A DNA stretch of 64,000 nucleotides from Streptomyces sp. RB17. Its GTDB lineage: Bacteria; Actinomycetota; Actinomycetes; Streptomycetales; Streptomycetaceae. Each line of letters begins with the position of its first letter. Positions within the stretch are counted from its first letter, which is position 1. This document shows, one piece after another, positions 35,334-44,136 of the stretch. Below the pieces are notes generated by a model. That model was not told the origin of the DNA. It searched no databases and saw only the letters and a list, made by a program, of their open reading frames with translations. The stretch lies in the NCBI RefSeq assembly GCF_009604455.1, contig NZ_WEGL01000002.1:1178001-1242000 (forward strand). The letters are read 5' to 3'. The position numbers and the translations under genes were made by a program.

Positions 35334-36671
35334 TCACACGTTCAGCGCGTCCAGAACCGACTCCATGGCGAGGACGCCGCCCAGGCCGAGGACGGAGAGC
35401 ACGGTCGTGTAGGTGGTGCGCGCCTTGATCGCGTCGATGACCGACAGGTTGAAGTACTCCTTGAACATCCAGAACCCTGGGTCGTTGACGTGGGAGAAGG
35501 CGATCGATCCGCAGGAGATGGCGAGCACCATGATTTCCGGGTGGACTCCGCTGCCGGCGAGCAGCGGCAGGGCCACGCCCGAGGCGGTGACGACCGCGAC
35601 CGTGGCCGAGCCGAGGGCCACGCGGAGGATGGCGGGGATGAGCCAGGCGAGGATGATCGGCGACAGGGACCAGCCGTCGGTGGTGTTCTTGATGTAGTCC
35701 GAGATTCCGCCGTCCACGAGAACCTGCTTGAATGCGCCGCCCGCGCCGATCACGAGCAGGATCATCGCCATTGCCTGGGCGGCCGACCGGCAGGAGGCGC
35801 TGACCTCGTCCAGACTGCGGCCGATCCGCGGGCCGAACGCCCAGATCGCGACGGCCAGGGTGAGCAGCAGGGCGATGGGTGCGGAACCGATGAAGGCGAT
35901 GAAGTGCAGGACGGGCCCCGATCCGGAGGTGGCCAGGTCCGTCACCGCGGCGCCGGCGATGAGGACCACGGGCAGCAGGGCCACCGACAGCGACCACCCC
36001 ATGCCCGGCATCTCCTCGTCGGTGAAGACGCGGTCACTGACCAGGCCGGTGGGTATGGAGGGGTTCATCCGGCGGACGAACGGAAGGCGCGGCCACGTCA
36101 GCGCGATCAGCGCACCGGCCGGGACGGCGATGAACAGGCCGTAGAACAGGGTCAGTCCGACCGAGGCGTGGAAGGTCGCGGCGACCGAGGTCGGGCCGGG
36201 GTGTGGCGGCAGGAAGCTGTGCATGGTGGACAGGGCGATCGACATCGGCAGCCCGACCCACAGCAGATTCGTCCGGGTGACGCGTACGAGGGTGAAGGCG
36301 ACCGGCACGATGATGACGAACGCGACCTCGTAGAACATGGTGACGCCGATCAGCATCGCCGACAGCACCATGGCGACCTGGACCCAGCGCGGGCCGCAGA
36401 GGTCGAGCAGCCTGCCGGCGATCCGCTGGGCCGCCCCCGAGTCGCCCATCACCCGGCCGACCATCGCGCCGAGCCCGATGGTGATCATGGTGTCGCCGAT
36501 CTGCCCGCCGATGCCCTCGGAGAGGACGTCGGGGATCTTCTCCAGGGGGATGCCCCGAACCAGGCCGACGCCCACGGCCACGAACAGCAGGGCGGCGAAG
36601 CCGTTCAGTCTCAGCTTCGTCATCAGGAAGAACAGGATCAGGACGCCGACGGCTACGACGACAAGTGGCAC
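35334..36671 (-). CDS. GntP-family gluconate/organic acid permease
   Basis: 445 residues from a GTG at 36671, preceded by AAGGGGAA. It has about twelve hydrophobic segments and conserved GntP blocks (LSEGIGGQIGDTMITIGLGA, HSFLPPHPGPTSVAATFHAS, ALGSATVAVVTASGVALPLL, SHVNDPGFWMFKEYF). It should be an H+ symporter for gluconate or a related sugar acid. No gluconokinase is nearby. A strong palindrome lies just upstream at 36716-36727. Confidence 0.92.
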   Translation of the reverse strand: MPLVVVAVGVLILFFLMTKLRLNGFAALLFVAVGVGLVRGIPLEKIPDVLSEGIGGQIGDTMITIGLGAMVGRVMGDSGAAQRIAGRLLDLCGPRWVQVAMVLSAMLIGVTMFYEVAFVIIVPVAFTLVRVTRTNLLWVGLPMSIALSTMHSFLPPHPGPTSVAATFHASVGLTLFYGLFIAVPAGALIALTWPRLPFVRRMNPSIPTGLVSDRVFTDEEMPGMGWSLSVALLPVVLIAGAAVTDLATSGSGPVLHFIAFIGSAPIALLLTLAVAIWAFGPRIGRSLDEVSASCRSAAQAMAMILLVIGAGGAFKQVLVDGGISDYIKNTTDGWSLSPIILAWLIPAILRVALGSATVAVVTASGVALPLLAGSGVHPEIMVLAISCGSIAFSHVNDPGFWMFKEYFNLSVIDAIKARTTYTTVLSVLGLGGVLAMESVLDALNV

Positions 36672-36715
36672 GGCCCGGTTCCCCTTCGAACTTCGGTCGC
36701 CTACATGAATGCTGT

Positions 36716-36745
36716 CCTCATATGAGGGCAAGGTGTTTACATATG
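36716..36745. promoter_or_regulatory. CCTCATATGAGG palindrome and second CATATG upstream of GntP
   Basis: A perfect 12-bp palindrome at 36716-36727, followed by another CATATG at 36740-36745 in a locally AT-rich stretch. The first lies about 45 bp upstream of the GntP start. The regulator is not evident in the window. A GntR- or IclR-type site is plausible. Confidence 0.45.
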
Positions 36746-36814
36746 AAGACGAAGGCTATGGACGTAGACGATCAAAGGTCAATGGGTGTGCGGTGAATGG
36801 ATGTGCACGGTCCG

Positions 36815-37627
36815 TCAGAGGCGGAAGACCCGGCGGGCGTTCCCGGACAGGAACAGCTCCGTGGCCTCTTCGTCCAGGCCGAGATCGGCGAGGTGTTCCA
36901 GCGCCTGGACCGGGGTGATCATGGGGTAGTTCGTGCCGAACAGCACCTTCCTGCGGCCCCGGCCGCGCAGATACTCGACGAGTTCTCGCGGGTAGCGGCG
37001 GGCGGTGTAGGCGCTGGTGTCGATGTAGACGTTGGCGTGTTTGTCGGCCACCGCGATCATCTCCGTGGTCCACGGGTAGCCGATGTGCCCGCAGACGATG
37101 GTCAGTTCGGGAAAGTCGAGCGCCACCTGGTCGATGTAGGGGATGGGGCGGCCGGTCTCGGACGGGCGCAGTGGACCGGTGTGGCCGACCTGGGTACAGA
37201 AGGGGATGCCGAGGTCGACACAGGTGGCGTACAGTGGGTAGTACAGCCGGTCGCTGGGCGGCAGTTGCCACAGCCAGGGCACGATCCGCAGGGCGACGAA
37301 GCCGAGTTCCGCCACGGCCCGGCGCAGCTCGCGCACGGCCGGGACGGGCCGGGTGAGGTCCGCGCCGGCGACCCCGCGCAGCCGTCCGGTGGACTGGGCG
37401 ACGAACTCGGCCACCTCGTCGTTGTCGATCAGCGGGCCCTGAGGCCCGTACCAGGCCGCCGAAAGACCGATCTCCACATCTGCCGCGGCCATGGCCGCCA
37501 CGGTGGCCTCGACCGGTAGGGGCTCCTCCAGCAGCCCCTGCCCCGTCCACCGGCGCAACGACTCGAACATCTCGTGGTTGGAGTGACGGAGGGTGGGGTG
37601 CTGCATCCACACATCGATGACCGACAC
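36815..37627 (-). CDS. Amidohydrolase family 2 protein
   Basis: 270 residues with a TIM-barrel amidohydrolase-2 layout: VGHTGP, LTIVCGHIGYPWTTEMIAVA and VLFGTNYPMITP, the latter a variant of the GSDyP motif. The usual N-terminal DxHxH reads DVWMQHP, so metal binding is unconventional. Relatives are decarboxylases or lactone hydrolases acting on aromatic or keto acids. A TetR-type palindrome lies upstream. It is 84 bp beyond the GntP 5' region. Confidence 0.85.
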   Translation of the reverse strand: MSVIDVWMQHPTLRHSNHEMFESLRRWTGQGLLEEPLPVEATVAAMAAADVEIGLSAAWYGPQGPLIDNDEVAEFVAQSTGRLRGVAGADLTRPVPAVRELRRAVAELGFVALRIVPWLWQLPPSDRLYYPLYATCVDLGIPFCTQVGHTGPLRPSETGRPIPYIDQVALDFPELTIVCGHIGYPWTTEMIAVADKHANVYIDTSAYTARRYPRELVEYLRGRGRRKVLFGTNYPMITPVQALEHLADLGLDEEATELFLSGNARRVFRL

Positions 37628-37646
37628 GGAATCCTCCCAAAGCCGC

Positions 37647-37660
37647 TAAGCGTTCGCTTA
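37647..37660. promoter_or_regulatory. TetR-type operator TAAGCG-TT-CGCTTA
   Basis: Perfect 6-bp inverted repeat with a 2-bp spacer, 20 bp upstream of the amidohydrolase start and about 90 bp before the divergent PPOX gene. AAGCGNNCGCTT is a widespread TetR-family operator core in actinomycetes. No TetR gene lies adjacent; the nearest ones are at 26.0 and 40.4 kb. Confidence 0.55.
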
Positions 37661-37749
37661 CCTGCAAGCCTCATGCTGACGTACCGTCAATGATCCGTTG
37701 TGACACAGTGGTTCCGGTCCGTACGAGGTGATCGGGACAAGGAGTGGCC

Positions 37750-38187
37750 ATGGCAGCGGAGCTGAACGAGCAGGTGCGGAAGCGGCTGGAGGAGCCGAAC
37801 TTCTGGTACGTGGCCACGGTGACGCCGGACGGGGCGCCGCATGTGACGCCGATGTGGGTGGGGTTGGAGGACGGGCTGATCGTGTTCAACACCTCGGTCG
37901 GTCGGATCAAGGAGGAGAACCTCCGCAACGACACCCGGGTCCACCTCTCGCACGCCGCCGACGGGAACCCCTACGACCGGGTGCAGATCTCCGGTCGCGC
38001 GGTGCGCTTCGTGGAGGGGGAGCAGGCCGAGCGTGGCATGGACCGGCTGGCCCGGAAGTACCTGGGCCTGGACGGATATCCCTGGCTGATCGAGGGCGAG
38101 CGGCGGGTGCATGTTCTGGTCGAGCCGGAGCGGGTGCGCCACATCGTCGGCGTCGAACCCTTCCGCCCCGGAGTCATCCCTTCCTGA
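37750..38187 (+). CDS. PPOX-class F420-dependent or FMN-binding flavin protein
   Basis: 145 residues with the split-barrel fold of pyridoxamine-phosphate oxidase-like proteins: NFWYVATVTPDGAPHVTPMW, then GLIVFNTSVGRIKEENLRND and VQISGRAVRFVEG. The family holds F420-binding reductases in actinomycetes. AAGGAG lies 5 bp before the ATG. Substrate unknown. It is divergent from the amidohydrolase, with a TetR operator between. Confidence 0.88.
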   Translation: MAAELNEQVRKRLEEPNFWYVATVTPDGAPHVTPMWVGLEDGLIVFNTSVGRIKEENLRNDTRVHLSHAADGNPYDRVQISGRAVRFVEGEQAERGMDRLARKYLGLDGYPWLIEGERRVHVLVEPERVRHIVGVEPFRPGVIPS

Positions 38188-38809
38188 GCCGGACGTCCGT
38201 CCACGACAGGACTGTCGGCCGGGAGGGCTCCCTCCGCCCGGTGGGGCGGTCGGAGGAGGCGTACGTGGACGGCGAGGCGTACGTGGAGCACGCGGTGTCG
38301 GTGCTGAAGCCGGCCGGCACGGGGAGGCGTCGATCATGGGTGCGTACGGCGGCCTGGACCCCTTCTGCGCATCGGGTCCGGCTGGGCCCCAGCGGCTGGC
38401 ACGCGAGGAGCTGGAGGGCGGTGGCGCGCGCCGGCGGACTTCCGGTCCACCCGCCCGGCGGACTTCCGGTCCACCCGCCCGGCAGTCGGCGGCAAGGCCC
38501 AGTACATGGGCCCGTGCCACGTCACGTTCTACGGCCCGGGTCTCCCGACCTGCTCAGGATCCGCTCGGGACCAAGCCGCAGCTGTGTGAAGGTTTGGCCC
38601 CCGCTGGTCCGCCGCCCCGGGACTTGGCGGACCGGCGCCTTGCAAGGGCGCTCTCGCGGGGTAAACGGAACCTACGCCTCCACCTGCCGCGCCGGAACCC
38701 TTCAGTAGTGTGGTCCAGGTCACTATAGGTGTCAGCGCAAGGTGATCTCCCATTGACCGATCCCCAGAGGGCCGCTGAGGGGCGAGTCTCCTCCGGATGC
38801 ACATCGGCA
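38188..38809. other. 622 bp without a recognised gene
   Basis: No frame here has convincing family resemblance or codon use. It contains a short imperfect repeat GAGGCGTACGTGGA (near 38255-38290), a perfect 24-bp duplication at 38432-38479, and a lower-GC patch near 38700. Probably decayed coding DNA. Confidence 0.45.
38432..38479. repeat. 24-bp perfect tandem duplication
   Basis: CGGCGGACTTCCGGTCCACC plus CGCC occurs twice head to tail (38432-38455 and 38456-38479), with a third partial copy CGGC. It lies in a stretch with no recognised gene and indicates a recent slippage event. Confidence 0.85.
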
Positions 38810-39265
38810 TCACCCTCGGTGCGGAGCTCGTCCGTCGCGCATCGCTGCAAGACGGGCCATTTGCTCGCCCATGCCGCGCGTCCCCGCAAGCGGCGTGCGG
38901 GCGTGTGGCCAGACCGAGCGGACCAGGGCCGTGTGCCGCGCGCCGCCGAGGGCGACGACGGTGTCGAGGTGCACGATGCCGCGCTCGGTTGCCTGTTCCA
39001 GCAGAAGCCGGGCCGTTGTCGCGCCGGCCGCACCATGGGCTGTGTCGTACGGCTCGATGACGTCGTCGAGGTCCAGGAGGCCGTAGCGAGCGGAGAGGAT
39101 GAGCAGACGTTCGGGCTGCAGCGCTTCGGCTGCCTGGCGGCACGCACGGTGGTAAGAGCCGACGTACATGTCCGCCGCTCGCGCGGGCCATCCCAGTTTG
39201 CGGCTGCCGCAGGGGACGACAAGGAGTTCCGGTCGGAAACCGTCGACATAGTCGTTTGTGGTCAT
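38810..39265 (-). CDS. DUF6884 domain protein
   Basis: 151 residues. The opening LLVVPCGSRKLGWPARAADM, the LILSARYGLLDLDDVIEPYD block and the closing GMGEQMARLAAMRD match DUF6884 proteins. The CGSRK and SARYGL motifs resemble the YaaA/DUF1643-like pattern of small DNA- or nucleotide-associated proteins, though the function is unknown. Such genes are common on mobile and accessory DNA. Flanks on both sides are gene-free, which supports an accessory location. Confidence 0.75.
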   Translation of the reverse strand: MTTNDYVDGFRPELLVVPCGSRKLGWPARAADMYVGSYHRACRQAAEALQPERLLILSARYGLLDLDDVIEPYDTAHGAAGATTARLLLEQATERGIVHLDTVVALGGARHTALVRSVWPHARTPLAGTRGMGEQMARLAAMRDGRAPHRG

Positions 39266-39712
39266 GGCTGCTCTCCCGCCTGTTTGTGGGTGGTGTTGCC
39301 GGTGGCCGCCGCGACAGCGGTGACCAAGCCGGGTACAAGGTGTCGGAGCACGGCCGGTCTCGGGCGGCCCGTGAGGGGGGTGTGGCGTGGCTTGCGCTTC
39401 TCACAACCGGGCCTCGCTCAGTAGCGATCCCAGGCCGAGTGGACTTGAAGCCCTCGGATCAGGACACGACGTTATGAGGTAGACGTGGCCCGTCCGGCTG
39501 ACTGGCTCAGCTCTCCCGGCGCCGGCCTGCGAGGAGCCCCGAGTTTGGCAAGCAGCCTGGTCACGTATCTCCTGATTGGTCATGTCCTCGGCGACCAGGT
39601 CGGCGACCCTGCCGCTCGGGTTCGGTGAGGGCGGGACCGTCCGTGTGCGGCCGGTGGGTGCGAAGGGGCCTTCAACGGCCGACGATGGGCCGCAGTCGAC
39701 GCAGCTCACTGT
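39266..39712. other. 447 bp without an intact gene; possible LuxR HTH trace
   Basis: The only recognisable item is on the minus strand near 39560-39610, RVADLVAEDMTNQEIRDQA, which resembles the recognition segment of a LuxR-type HTH (VADLVAxGMTNxEIA). It is too short to call a gene. The promoter region of the DUF6884 gene should lie at the left end of this stretch. Confidence 0.35.
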
Positions 39713-40411
39713 CTACGGCGGTCCTGCTGCCGTCCGTGCCGCCTCAGTGGTTCTGGTGGACTGCACGCCGAACCCGGTGAGGAGAGCGGTGAGGACGCGG
39801 GTCAGCCGCGGTTCCACCTCGACGACCGCGTGGCCGAGCCGGGGATCGCTCGTATAGAGCTCGCGCAGGCGCGTCCCGGGCGTCGCCATCTGCCACAGTG
39901 CCCCGGCCATGCTGGTCGCCGTGGCGATCGTGTCGACCGACTGCGACTCGGTCAGGCCGAGCAGCCGACGCAGTTCTCCGCCGATCAGCTCGACCTCGTG
40001 GAGGGTGGCGAGCTTGAAGGAGCGCACCGATTCGATGGACACGTTCCGCTCAAGGTTCAAAGGCGCCTGGGCGAGCAGGTCACAGAACAGGGGGCGTTCC
40101 GCGAGCGTGCCGGCGAAGGTGGCGGCGATCTCCGCGGGCGTGGCCTGGGTCCTGCCCGCAAGGTCACGGCTCAGATCGGCGGACCACTGCCGCCAGCCCT
40201 CCGCGGTGAGCTCGAGGAAGATCTGCTCCCGTGTCTCGAAGTAGCGCAGCAGTGCGGACTTGTGCATGCCCACGGCCGTGGCGATGTCGGTGAGGGTGAT
40301 GTCCCGTACACCGCGCTGACGACCCAGCGTGCGGGCCGCGTCCAGGATCGCCTGTTCTCGTGCCTGTTTGGCCTCGGCACTGCGCGCACGCTGAAAGGCA
40401 GGCTCATTCAT
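39713..40411 (-). CDS. TetR-family transcriptional regulator
   Basis: 232 residues from the ATG at 40411. HTH at about 20-65 (ILDAARTLGRQRGVRDITLT, AVGMHKSALLRYFETREQIF), then a helical ligand-binding part. It is divergent from a short-chain dehydrogenase with a 69-bp AT-richer gap containing repeated AACGCA elements, so it most likely represses that gene. No other target is suggested. Confidence 0.9.
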   Translation of the reverse strand: MNEPAFQRARSAEAKQAREQAILDAARTLGRQRGVRDITLTDIATAVGMHKSALLRYFETREQIFLELTAEGWRQWSADLSRDLAGRTQATPAEIAATFAGTLAERPLFCDLLAQAPLNLERNVSIESVRSFKLATLHEVELIGGELRRLLGLTESQSVDTIATATSMAGALWQMATPGTRLRELYTSDPRLGHAVVEVEPRLTRVLTALLTGFGVQSTRTTEAARTAAGPP

Positions 40412-40426
40412 GCAGGACATCATAGA

Positions 40427-40480
40427 AACGCATAACAGAACGGCGTTGCGTTATTAAGAGAACGGTGTTGTACTAAACGC
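40427..40480. promoter_or_regulatory. AACGCA/TGCGTT repeats between TetR and SDR genes
   Basis: AACGCA (40427-40432) pairs with TGCGTT (40447-40452) around a 14-bp spacer, and AACGCA recurs at 40475-40480 against the SDR ATG. Direct repeats AGAACGGYGTTG also occur twice within 25 bp. The arrangement looks like a TetR operator overlapping the SDR promoter. Confidence 0.5.
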
Positions 40481-41362
40481 ATGACTCCACAGGATTCCCA
40501 GGTCTGGTTCATCACCGGTTCGTCGCGCGGCCTCGGCCACGCTCTGGTCGCTGCGGCCCTCCAGGCCGGAGACCGCGTCGTGGCCACGGCCCGCCGCCCC
40601 GAGGTCCTCGCGGAGGCGTTCGGCGAGCACGGCGACCGCGTCCTTCCTCTGGCCCTGGACGTCACCAGCCCGGACGCTGCCCAGAAGGCCGTCGAGCAGG
40701 CGGTCACGCACTTCGGGCGCATCGACGTACTCGTGAACAACGCGGGATACGCGAACGTGTCGCCCATCGAGACAGTGGAGGACGACGACTTCCGCGCCCA
40801 GTTCGAGACGAACTTCTGGGGCGTCTACAACGTCACGAAGGCCGCGCTCCCCTCACTGCGCCGCCAGGGGTCGGGTACCGTCGTGCAGGTCTCCTCTGTC
40901 GGGGGCCGGGTCGGCGGATCGCCGGGCATCGCCTCCTACCAGGCGGCCAAGTTCGCCGTCGACGGCTTCAGTCGCGTCCTCGCCGCGGAGACCGCACCGT
41001 TCGGCGTGCGGGTCATGGTCGTGGAGCCGAGCGGCTTCGCCACGGACTGGGCCGGCTCGTCCATGACCGTCCATGCGATCCCCGACGCCTACGACGAGAC
41101 CGTGGGCGCGATGAACCGGCGCGTACGGCAGAGCACGGCCGGAGCGGCCGGGGACCCGCGCCGAGCGGCCGAGATCATCGTGCGGACCGTACGGCGGGAC
41201 CAGGTCCCCAGCCACCTGCTCCTGGGCGTGAACGCGGTGACCATGGCGCAGGACTATTCCCGCCGTCAGCTGTCGGAGGCGATCGCCTGGGAGAAGGTGA
41301 GCCGCTCGGCCGACTTCAGCGAGCCCTATCCCGCGCAGCTCCCGCCCGAAGGGCGCCCGTGA
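40481..41362 (+). CDS. Short-chain dehydrogenase/reductase
   Basis: 293 residues. NADP-binding TGSSRGLGHALVAAAL, the LVNNAGYANVSPIE segment, and the catalytic YQAAKFAVDG (YxxxK) with the upstream Ser in VQVSSVGGR are all intact, so it should be active. This is the classical SDR subgroup often annotated as oxidoreductase; the substrate is unknown. It is divergent from, and presumably repressed by, the neighbouring TetR protein. Confidence 0.92.
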   Translation: MTPQDSQVWFITGSSRGLGHALVAAALQAGDRVVATARRPEVLAEAFGEHGDRVLPLALDVTSPDAAQKAVEQAVTHFGRIDVLVNNAGYANVSPIETVEDDDFRAQFETNFWGVYNVTKAALPSLRRQGSGTVVQVSSVGGRVGGSPGIASYQAAKFAVDGFSRVLAAETAPFGVRVMVVEPSGFATDWAGSSMTVHAIPDAYDETVGAMNRRVRQSTAGAAGDPRRAAEIIVRTVRRDQVPSHLLLGVNAVTMAQDYSRRQLSEAIAWEKVSRSADFSEPYPAQLPPEGRP

Positions 41363-41529
41363 CGTCCGATCGGCCTGTCACGCCGACGTGTGCGCAGAAG
41401 GAGTCGATGACTCGTCGGCACCAGCCATGAGAACGGCGTCCCCAGGTCCACCGACGAGTGGCGATCGCGTCGGCTGCATCACCCCTGGACGGCGCCATGG
41501 TGGTGGTCGGGTCTCAGATCCGGGTGGTC

Positions 41530-41760
41530 AGGTGGGCTGGGGGTGCCGGGGGTGGGCACGATGCGCTCGTTCCTCGCGAAGTTGCCGGGCTGCCGACGGG
41601 GGTCGATGTTGCGCATGTCCGTGCTCGACGTCCCGCTCGAACAGGGAGTACTCGGTCCGCAGGACGGAGACCGGCTGGACGGCATGTGGATCGTCCGGGG
41701 GCCGGCCTCGCTCAGCCCGAAGTACCCGACCCTGCCCGTGACGGCCCGCCGCGCCGCCGT
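41530..41760 (-). pseudogene. Aldo/keto reductase relic, C-terminal half
   Basis: Minus-strand pieces in two frames read GYFGLSEAGPRTIH, then HAVQPVSVLRTEYSLFERDV, then RNIDPRRQPGNFARN, then RIVPTPGT. This is the order of an aldo/keto reductase (LGLSEAxPxTI; VxxLQTEYSLWxRDVE; NPRFxGENFxRN; IVPIPGT), with large deletions between blocks and frame changes. The remainder of 41363-42237 shows no other recognisable gene. It is a separate gene from the relic at 1.3 kb. Confidence 0.65.
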
Positions 41761-42237
41761 GGAGCGGGGGCTGGTCGGAGAGAAGGCGTCCGGTGCGTAC
41801 AGGCCTCGGGCCGCCCGGGAGCGGCGGTGCGTTCAGTGTCGGACACATCGAGCTGGGCGCCCCGCGGCTGCGGATGCCCCTCCCTCCCCGTGCTGCTCGT
41901 CCGCAAACGGCCGGCATCGGCTGGAAGTGCCGTGGATCCGCCGCGCGTTGCGCCTGCCCGGTGAGCGACTTCGCTGGTGGTTGCCGGTCCGGGCGTTGGG
42001 CGGACCCGCGGTGTGCCGGTCTTCGACCGCCGAATCATCGTGGGTGGTCGGTGCGCTGTGAGGGTGGCTTGGTAACCGCTTGCAGCGCTTCGGTCGAAGG
42101 CTCAGCATGACGGTTCCCACTCCTGGTCCGGCGGTAAGTGGGCTTGTGCGCTCGGGTGCGTGAGGAGTGAACGAGACCCGTGCGGAGTCGGCGACGGGTG
42201 GTTCCCGGTGTTCCGTGTCTTTCGGAAAGGGCTGGAT

Positions 42238-43407
42238 GTGCCAGAGCCGTTCGATGCCGTGACCCCTGCCGCCGTAGGCGGGGCGGGGTGCTCGCCGGAG
42301 ACGACAGCACCGCCGACGGTCGGTGTGGAGGAGGAGTTCGTCCTGGCCGACCGGCGCAGCAGGTCTGCTGTCTGCAGGTCTCTTTCCGTGGTGCGGTCCG
42401 CTCGTGCTCGCCTCGGCGGGCCGCATGTCACACCAGAGCTGTCGCAGTCTCAGCTGGAGACGGTCAGCGGCGTGTGCCGTACCGGCGTTGATGTGGAAGC
42501 GGAAGTCCGTCGATTACGCGCGGGTGCGGCCGCCGCGGCGGCCGAGCACGACTGCCTGCTGGTGCCCAGCGGCGTGGCGGTACTCGGCCGTTCCGGACCG
42601 CCGCCCGTCCTCGATCAGCCGCGGTACCGGGCCCTTGTGCACCGCTTCGGAGCCGTGGTTCACGGGCAGGGCGTGAACGCCTGCCACGTGCACGTCGGCG
42701 TGGCCGACCGGGAGGCAGCCGTTCGGGCGGTCAACCACCTGCGGGGCTGGATGCCGTTGTTGCTGGCCCTGACCGCCAACTCGCCGTACAGCGACGGCGC
42801 GGACACCGGATACGCGAGCTGGCGATCGGTGGTCTGGAGCCGTTGGCCCTCGGCGGGACCTCCTCCCCGCCTGCACGACGGGGCGCACTACGAACGGGTC
42901 GTCGACCAACTCGTGGCCTCCGGGGCAGCGCTGGACCCGGCGATGGTCTACTGGCACGTCCGGCCCTCGGCGCATCTTCCCACCATCGAGGTGCGCGTCG
43001 CGGACGTGATGCCCGACGCCACAACCACCACCGCGTACGCGCTGCTCGTCCGTGCCCTCGTCGGGCACGCCGTGGAGCTGGTGCGCTCCGGCGAACCCGC
43101 GCCCGACGTTCCCGATCTGCTCCTGAGGGCGGCGTGCTGGCAGGCCGCCCGGCACGGATCGGTCGGCGTTCTGCCCGCCACCCACACCTTCGACTGCGCT
43201 CCCATGGCCGTCGGCCGGCTGATCGAAGAGCTGTGGAAACGGGTCGAGCCCCACCTCAGCCGGTACGGCGACGACCGGCGTGTCGGCGACTGGCTGAGCG
43301 ATGTCCAGCTCAACGGGTCCGGCTCCACGCGGCAGCGACGCGCGGCGGAACGACACGAGGGTGGCCTGCAGGCTGTGGTGGACGACCTCGCCGTCGAGGC
43401 ACCGTGA
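42238..43407 (+). CDS. YbdK-like carboxylate-amine ligase (glutamate-cysteine ligase 2 family)
   Basis: 389 residues from the GTG at 42238 (GGAAAGG upstream). PPTVGVEEEFVLAD near the N-terminus is the family signature; ACHVHVGVADREAAVRAVNH, LLALTANSPY and the HLPTIEVRVADVMPD segment complete the ATP-dependent carboxylate-amine ligase fold. E. coli YbdK has weak glutamate-cysteine ligase activity; the physiological substrate is unknown. The segment around residues 35-75 diverges more than usual. No partner genes are near. Confidence 0.85.
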   Translation: MPEPFDAVTPAAVGGAGCSPETTAPPTVGVEEEFVLADRRSRSAVCRSLSVVRSARARLGGPHVTPELSQSQLETVSGVCRTGVDVEAEVRRLRAGAAAAAAEHDCLLVPSGVAVLGRSGPPPVLDQPRYRALVHRFGAVVHGQGVNACHVHVGVADREAAVRAVNHLRGWMPLLLALTANSPYSDGADTGYASWRSVVWSRWPSAGPPPRLHDGAHYERVVDQLVASGAALDPAMVYWHVRPSAHLPTIEVRVADVMPDATTTTAYALLVRALVGHAVELVRSGEPAPDVPDLLLRAACWQAARHGSVGVLPATHTFDCAPMAVGRLIEELWKRVEPHLSRYGDDRRVGDWLSDVQLNGSGSTRQRRAAERHEGGLQAVVDDLAVEAP

Positions 43408-43759
43408 AGCGCCGTCCCGGTTCCGTGAAGCCGTCCGGGTTCCTTGTATCCGGGGCAGACGTCATGGGCCGTTCGCATTCCGTGATCCGAGGAGGACGTC
43501 ATGGGCGGACCGACGGCTGGGCAGGCGATCGGGGATCGACTCTCGTGGGGGCGATGTGACTGATGTGCGTCCTGTTGCAGCAGCCCGTGTGCATGGGCGC
43601 GGTTCCCGGATGGGCTGGATCCAACTCGCCCTCCATCCTCGACATCGATGGGCGCCGGCGGGTTTACGGTGGTCCTCAGGGCTCCGTTCGGACCGTGAGC
43701 GCGGCCCGGGCCACTCGGCTTCGCCGAACCGTGCCGCTCCTGCTCGACCGGGGGGTGCC
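43408..43759. other. 352 bp without a recognised gene
   Basis: Between the YbdK-like gene and a small ORF. A strong AGGAGGACGTC site precedes a 19-codon frame at 43501 (MGGPTAGQAIGDRLSWGRCD). It is too short to assess. Nothing else is recognised. Confidence 0.4.
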
Positions 43760-43972
43760 ATGAAAGTCGAAATGATCCAAAGGGCCGCCAACGTTCTCTT
43801 CGACGTGCCGGACGAGATGCACGAAGAGATCGTCATGCTCATCAGCGCAGTCACCGGCGACGCCGAGACACGGGCGCCGGACCTCGCTGCCGCGTTCGGG
43901 GAGTGGTGCTGGCTGGTGTACACGATCCGCGGCGACGTCGTCGAGGTGCTCGACGTCGGCTGTGCCCGGTGA
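43760..43972 (+). CDS. Small hypothetical protein, 70 residues
   Basis: ATG at 43760. It starts MKVEMIQRAANVLFDVPDEM and ends EWCWLVYTIRGDVVEVLDVG. Codon use is typical of the window at third positions, though the gene is less GC-biased than its neighbours. The ending, two short strands joined by a turn, vaguely resembles RelE/ParE-type toxins, but no antitoxin gene is adjacent and key residues are absent. Function unknown. Confidence 0.5.
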   Translation: MKVEMIQRAANVLFDVPDEMHEEIVMLISAVTGDAETRAPDLAAAFGEWCWLVYTIRGDVVEVLDVGCAR

Positions 43973-44136
43973 CGCCGGGTCGCGATGGCTGTCTGTGACG
44001 ATGCCGCGCCTGCGGCGCCACGCGCCTGGGCGGACGGGCTCGACGGGGCAATCGATGCCCGTGCCCGGACCCCGCGAGCCAGGCTGCGCCGGGCGCCTGG
44101 CGCCAGACGTTGAACGCAGGGCTGGGGCCGCCGTGG

